Shown here in pieces: positions 7,931 to 11,355 of a stretch of 11,355 nucleotides of DNA. How positions within the stretch are numbered: position 1 is the stretch's first letter; the number at the start of each line of letters is the position of its first letter. Under the pieces are notes generated by a model. That model had not been told where the DNA came from, did not search any database, and was given only the letters and a program-made list of their open reading frames with translations. The translations under genes were made by a program, and so were the position numbers. Origin of the DNA: Clostridia bacterium (GTDB lineage: Bacteria; Bacillota_A; Clostridia; Christensenellales; Borkfalkiaceae); contig JAGASB010000327.1 in assembly GCA_017621955.1 (NCBI GenBank), forward strand, positions 1 to 11,355, in the 5' to 3' direction.

Positions 7931-8798
7931 TAGAATTAAAAGCTGGGCAAAGAAAGTTAAAAAACATATATATTTTAATACGGTTGGCTCTGCAATGTTG
8001 TTATTTTTATCACTACTGCTGTTGGTTCCGCTAATTTGGGTTTTCTATTCATCATTTAAAGATGTGTTCATTTTTAAAAACGACCCCTTTGGCCTTCCAT
8101 CGGTATGGCTATTTGATAACTATATTGAATCGTACACGGCTATAAGTTATAAAGTTGGACGTACTACATATAATCTTTTTGGATTATTTCTTAACTCATT
8201 ATATTATGCGTTGCTTTACGATTTTGTCCCACTTGCAGGGGCAACCATGGTTGCATATGGTTGCGCAAGGTATAGGTCCGTTGGCGGAAAGATATTCTAC
8301 ACTTTAGTAATTGTAAGTATAATTACACCTACTATGGGTGGTCTATCATCTTCGCTTGACGTATCAAGAACACTTGGAATATTCGATAACGTGTTAGGGT
8401 CTGCACTTTTCCAAATGTATCCAAGGGGTATGGCATTTTTAGTATTGTATTCAACGTTCTTGGGTATAGACAAAGGATATTCGGAAGCGGCGTTTATAGA
8501 CGGGGCAGGGCATTGGCAAGTTTTCTTAACAATAATGGTTCCGCTTGCTAAAAACATTTTGGGCGTATACATAGTAACAGGCTTTATATCATATTGGAAC
8601 GACTGGCAGACAGCGTTAATATGGTTCCCGTCTTCACCGACTTTATCTTACGCCTTATATGTCGCACAGGAAACATTAACAAGCGTTCCGGTACTTTTTG
8701 CGGCGTGTGTTGTTGCGATGATTCCAGTACTATTAATGTTTATATTGTTTAGGGAAAAAATTATCGGAAAGTTAAGTTTCGGTGGTATTAAAGGTTAA
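7920..8798 (+). CDS. CUT1 sugar ABC transporter permease, second subunit (MalG/AraQ type)
   Basis: This 292-residue inner membrane protein has the usual length for the second CUT1 permease. It starts at GTG 7920 inside the end of the upstream gene, with GAAAGGGGG at about 7904-7912 as ribosome binding site. About six membrane segments lie near 22-45, 84-115, 124-147, 160-182, 207-226 and 256-276. The EAA loop reads EAAFIDGAG from residue 189, with I205 and P208 at the conserved positions. The FGGIKG C-terminus is typical of this subunit. No ATP-binding subunit follows. CUT1 systems of Bacillota often borrow a shared MsmX/MsmK-type ATPase encoded elsewhere, so its absence is not unusual. Confidence 0.93.
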   Translation: MKSSRIKSWAKKVKKHIYFNTVGSAMLLFLSLLLLVPLIWVFYSSFKDVFIFKNDPFGLPSVWLFDNYIESYTAISYKVGRTTYNLFGLFLNSLYYALLYDFVPLAGATMVAYGCARYRSVGGKIFYTLVIVSIITPTMGGLSSSLDVSRTLGIFDNVLGSALFQMYPRGMAFLVLYSTFLGIDKGYSEAAFIDGAGHWQVFLTIMVPLAKNILGVYIVTGFISYWNDWQTALIWFPSSPTLSYALYVAQETLTSVPVLFAACVVAMIPVLLMFILFREKIIGKLSFGGIKG

Positions 8799-8934
8799 AA
8801 ATGGTTGTTGCCATAAATATATTAAATTCAACGGGAGGAAAACTGATGTGATTTAGCAAAAAATATTATTAGTAGCTATTTTACAAAACAATGTTCTTTT
8901 ATTAGAACTAAAACAACATAAAAAAGGAGAAAAT
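8799..8934 (+). other. Gap with strong Shine-Dalgarno and ATG-TGA start-stop
   Basis: This 136-base gap separates the permease from the GLUG lipoprotein. GGGAGG (8833-8838) sits seven bases before ATG 8846-8848, which is followed at once by TGA. The same ATG is also the last codon of a 16-codon frame beginning at ATG 8801 (MVVAINILNSTGGKLM), itself preceded by AAAGG. The gap also holds a short inverted repeat, GTTCT/AGAAC (8893-8897 and 8904-8908, six-base loop), without a T-tract. I see no convincing promoter or terminator. It may be the scar of a lost gene, a leader peptide or a start-stop element. Confidence 0.4.
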
Positions 8935-11355
8935 ATGAAAAAATTATTAATATCAATTTTATCTGTTACACTCTGCTTGTCGGCTATGTTTGCAGCGTGT
9001 GCACCCGCACCGTCACCAGAACCTGGTCCCGGTCCGGACAATCCCCCTGCTTTTGTTGAAAAAGACTTAGACTTTGGTGTAAGCTTTACCAACACTGCTT
9101 GGGCTGATTCAGAAGAATTCTTAGATATTACGCTTTGCAATGAAGCAGAAGCTAGAATTTATACAAATACAGACACAAACAAAGAAATCGTTAACGGTCT
9201 TAAATTCAAAACTACGTTTGATGCTGATGCTTATGCAGAAGTAACCGCTGACGACGTTGAAATAGGCGCATTAATGTGTCCTGTTTCTGAAATTTCTGAT
9301 TTACTTCAATTTGACGATAACGATAAAATCGCAAGCGTTAAATTGTTTGAAAAAGCAAACGGTGAAGTAAAAGTAAACGGTTTCGTTCAAAACGGTGACG
9401 TTTACGAATTAGCTTGCCACGTTAGAGATATCCCTGCTGATAAGAGCACTTTGGATATCGCTTGCGTATTCTATGTAAAAGATGGTTCAGAAGTTTTCTA
9501 TTCACCAAGAATGGACGCTACGATGGAAGTTGCTGCTCTTAATTCATTAAACAGTGGCGCTACATACGCAGCAGAAACTGTTACTACGTTAGAAGGTTTA
9601 GTTAAATCTGAAACTTTCACTTTAACCTTTGATGCTAACGGTGGTTCAGCTGTTTCTTCTATCAACGTTATTAAAGGCGCTATGCTTGAAGACGTTCTTG
9701 CAAACATCGAATCTTCATTAAATGATATGCAATTCGTTAAATGGCAAATGGTTACCGTTGGTGAAGACGGCGCAGAAGTTTTAGCTGACTATAATGAAGA
9801 AACTGCTGTAAACGAAGATATCAAATTAAAGGCAATATTCACTAATCCTTTAATCGCAACTGCTGAAGACTTTATGGCAGCTATGAACGCAGGCGCTGGT
9901 AGCTATACCTTTACTGCTGATATTGATGTAACTGATTATATGACAGCTAATCCTTGGGCTGGTAAGAGATACTTTATTAATGCGTTTGACGGCAACATTG
10001 ATGGTGCTGGTCATAAACTTGTTGGTATCACTGGTCAAAGTGATGGTCAAACTTCAGTATACGGTTTCTACTCTACCTTAGCTGGTACGATTGAAAACCT
10101 TTACATCGAACTTGACGTTAAGATTCCCGCATGGAATCCTGCTTACGGTAGTTACCCGTTCGGCTCACTTGCTGAATTCTTTAAGGCAGAAATGAGTAAC
10201 TGTGTAATCAGTTACAGCGAGAGTTTAGAAGCTCCTCAAGAAGGTTTCAATTTAAGCAACGCAGGTTTAGTTTCATACTTCTGTACAGAAGCATCTATGG
10301 AAAACGTGTTGATCATCGATCGCAGTACTGATCCTGCTTTAAAAAATAGTGCATTGATAACTTCTTGTGGTCTAGACGGTTTCTATGATTTAGATTTAAC
10401 TAACGTAGTTTATGTTAAAACTAATGGTATTGATACTTTTGACACTATGTTGCCTACAAACATTACCAATAAAGACGTAGAAAACTTCTACTTAGTAACT
10501 TCTTTGGCAGATGCTACTGTTGAAGGTGCTGGTTATGTTTTAAGCGAAGAATACTTAACTTCTGGTGAACTTTTCAACGGTGAAGCTGCTTGGGCGGCTA
10601 ACACTGGTGTTGCAGCTGAATGTTTAAGTGTTGTTACGTTTGCTGATAACAAAGTTATGTTTGGTGACGTTGAAATCGCTGAATACTCTACTGCAAAAGC
10701 AATTACAACTGGTGAAGAATTATTTAACTTATTCAATTCTGGTGTAGAAGGTAGCTACTACTTAGCAAATGACATTGATATGTATGACCTTATGGAAACC
10801 GAAGCTTACTCTTGGGGTGTAGACGGTGCAAATGGTATTCAGTATGCTCCTGGTTGTCCCTGTCTAGATTTCAATGCTACGCTTGACGGAAGAAATCATA
10901 AGATTACCGGTATCCACGGTATAGCTGGTGGAAACGCAAACTATGGTCTTATTAGAAATTTCAATGGTAAATTAACCAACTGCTTTATTGAAATTGATGC
11001 AGGTTATGCAGATTGGCACGGAACTTATGGCACACACTCATTCGGTATTCTTGCAAACAACTTCGCAGGTGAAATTTCTAACTGTGTAATTAACACGGTT
11101 TGCTACAAATATGGTGCTTCTTCAACTATATATCACAGAAGCTTAGGCTTATTTGGTAACGTACATGAAGATTCTATTATAAAGAATATATTAGTTATCG
11201 ACGATTCAACTGATGAGACTATGGCATATAGATCTTTGATTACTTCTTATGCTGCTGCTGAAAAGTATAGATTAGTTGATGTAGAAGACGTAGTATTCGT
11301 TATAAACAACCTTCCAATTACGGCTGAATACGAACCATTTATGAATGGTTTCTAC
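8935..11355 (+). CDS. Large GLUG/InlB-repeat surface lipoprotein (3' end outside window)
   Basis: The frame is open from ATG 8935 to the window end (807 codons) with no stop, so the gene is partial. AAGGAGA at 8924-8930 supports the start. Residues 1-22 are a lipoprotein signal ending FAAC (Cys22), then a Pro-rich spacer (23-38). Residues about 65-215 are a beta-rich domain I do not name; it resembles N-terminal regions common in surface proteins of gut Clostridia. Residues 228-302 fit an InlB B/Flg_new repeat (FTLTFDANGGSAV, then FVKWQ and a closing LKAIF). Two GLUG-like units follow, starting near 309 and 591, each with a Y-ADID/NDID element, a DG-GHK or DGRNHK turn and a NL/NC strand, predicting a beta-helix. 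The role is probably glycan or surface binding beside the importer, but this is inference. Codon choice (GCT, GGT, few ATA) hints at high expression. Confidence 0.85.
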   Translation, partial: MKKLLISILSVTLCLSAMFAACAPAPSPEPGPGPDNPPAFVEKDLDFGVSFTNTAWADSEEFLDITLCNEAEARIYTNTDTNKEIVNGLKFKTTFDADAYAEVTADDVEIGALMCPVSEISDLLQFDDNDKIASVKLFEKANGEVKVNGFVQNGDVYELACHVRDIPADKSTLDIACVFYVKDGSEVFYSPRMDATMEVAALNSLNSGATYAAETVTTLEGLVKSETFTLTFDANGGSAVSSINVIKGAMLEDVLANIESSLNDMQFVKWQMVTVGEDGAEVLADYNEETAVNEDIKLKAIFTNPLIATAEDFMAAMNAGAGSYTFTADIDVTDYMTANPWAGKRYFINAFDGNIDGAGHKLVGITGQSDGQTSVYGFYSTLAGTIENLYIELDVKIPAWNPAYGSYPFGSLAEFFKAEMSNCVISYSESLEAPQEGFNLSNAGLVSYFCTEASMENVLIIDRSTDPALKNSALITSCGLDGFYDLDLTNVVYVKTNGIDTFDTMLPTNITNKDVENFYLVTSLADATVEGAGYVLSEEYLTSGELFNGEAAWAANTGVAAECLSVVTFADNKVMFGDVEIAEYSTAKAITTGEELFNLFNSGVEGSYYLANDIDMYDLMETEAYSWGVDGANGIQYAPGCPCLDFNATLDGRNHKITGIHGIAGGNANYGLIRNFNGKLTNCFIEIDAGYADWHGTYGTHSFGILANNFAGEISNCVINTVCYKYGASSTIYHRSLGLFGNVHEDSIIKNILVIDDSTDETMAYRSLITSYAAAEKYRLVDVEDVVFVINNLPITAEYEPFMNGFY
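9859..11355 (+). repeat. Two diverged copies of a GLUG-like unit of about 280 residues
   Basis: Unit 1 (protein residues about 309-589) and unit 2 (591 to beyond 807) align along their length. Matched landmarks are TAEDFMAAMN with TTGEELFNLFN, TADIDV with ANDIDM, NIDGAGHKLVGI with TLDGRNHKITGI, MSNCVIS with ISNCVIN, NVLIIDRSTD with NILVIDDSTD, and LTNVVYV with VEDVVFV. The copies are clearly diverged in DNA, so the duplication is old. More units may follow outside the window. Confidence 0.75.

Noticed and set aside
8893..8908. GTTCT/AGAAC hairpin before the lipoprotein as terminator or riboswitch
   Set aside because: The stem is only five base pairs with no following T-tract and no larger conserved fold visible.
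10310..10335. Cluster of GATC/ATCGAT palindromes as a possible protein-binding site
   Set aside because: It lies inside a continuous coding sequence and is explained by Ile-Ile-Asp-Arg codons.
8853..10736. Minus-strand open frames across the GLUG lipoprotein gene
   Set aside because: They are shadows of the long plus-strand frame. They lack ribosome binding sites and recognisable protein features.

Overview
The window is AT-rich, with lipobox lipoproteins, AGGAG-type ribosome binding sites, a near-consensus sigma-A-type promoter and CUT1-type sugar permeases. This suggests a low-GC Gram-positive bacterium, probably an uncultured gut-type Clostridia (Bacillota). The taxonomic call is inference. 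The content looks like a carbohydrate-utilisation locus. No tRNA, rRNA, CRISPR array, insertion sequence, integrase or origin was seen.

Layout: (1) 23-1180, an intact beta-propeller protein distantly like oligogalacturonate lyases. (2) 1200-4025, a tightly linked large gene of about 942 codons, apparently a carbohydrate-active enzyme. It is broken by at least six single-base frame disruptions, five of them best explained by loss of one T. A 12-bp tandem duplication spans its stop codon. (3) 4071-4967, an AraC-family regulator on the minus strand, convergent with the broken gene and divergent from the transporter. (4) 4968-5163, the shared control region, with a strong promoter for the transporter, a paired direct repeat just upstream that could be the AraC site, and a possible leaderless promoter for the regulator. 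(5) 5164-8798, a CUT1 ABC importer: solute-binding lipoprotein and two permeases, with no ATPase in view. (6) 8799-8934, a gap with a strong Shine-Dalgarno sequence followed by ATG-TGA. (7) 8935 to the window end, a lipoprotein with an InlB/Flg_new-type repeat and two long GLUG-like beta-helix units, incomplete at its C-terminus.

Proposed working model (inference): the AraC regulator senses a sugar and activates the importer operon, and the downstream GLUG lipoprotein sits on the cell surface beside the importer. The propeller and the large enzyme would have processed the same glycan, but the enzyme is no longer readable in one frame. Either this strain recently lost that step or the assembly is locally wrong. 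The substrate cannot be told from the sequence. The propeller's resemblance to oligogalacturonate lyases is only a weak hint of pectin.

I see no defence system or wholly new machinery. The points most worth a second look are the clustered indels in one otherwise well-preserved gene of unrecognised family, the large GLUG lipoprotein attached to the transporter, and the helically phased repeat next to the transporter promoter.
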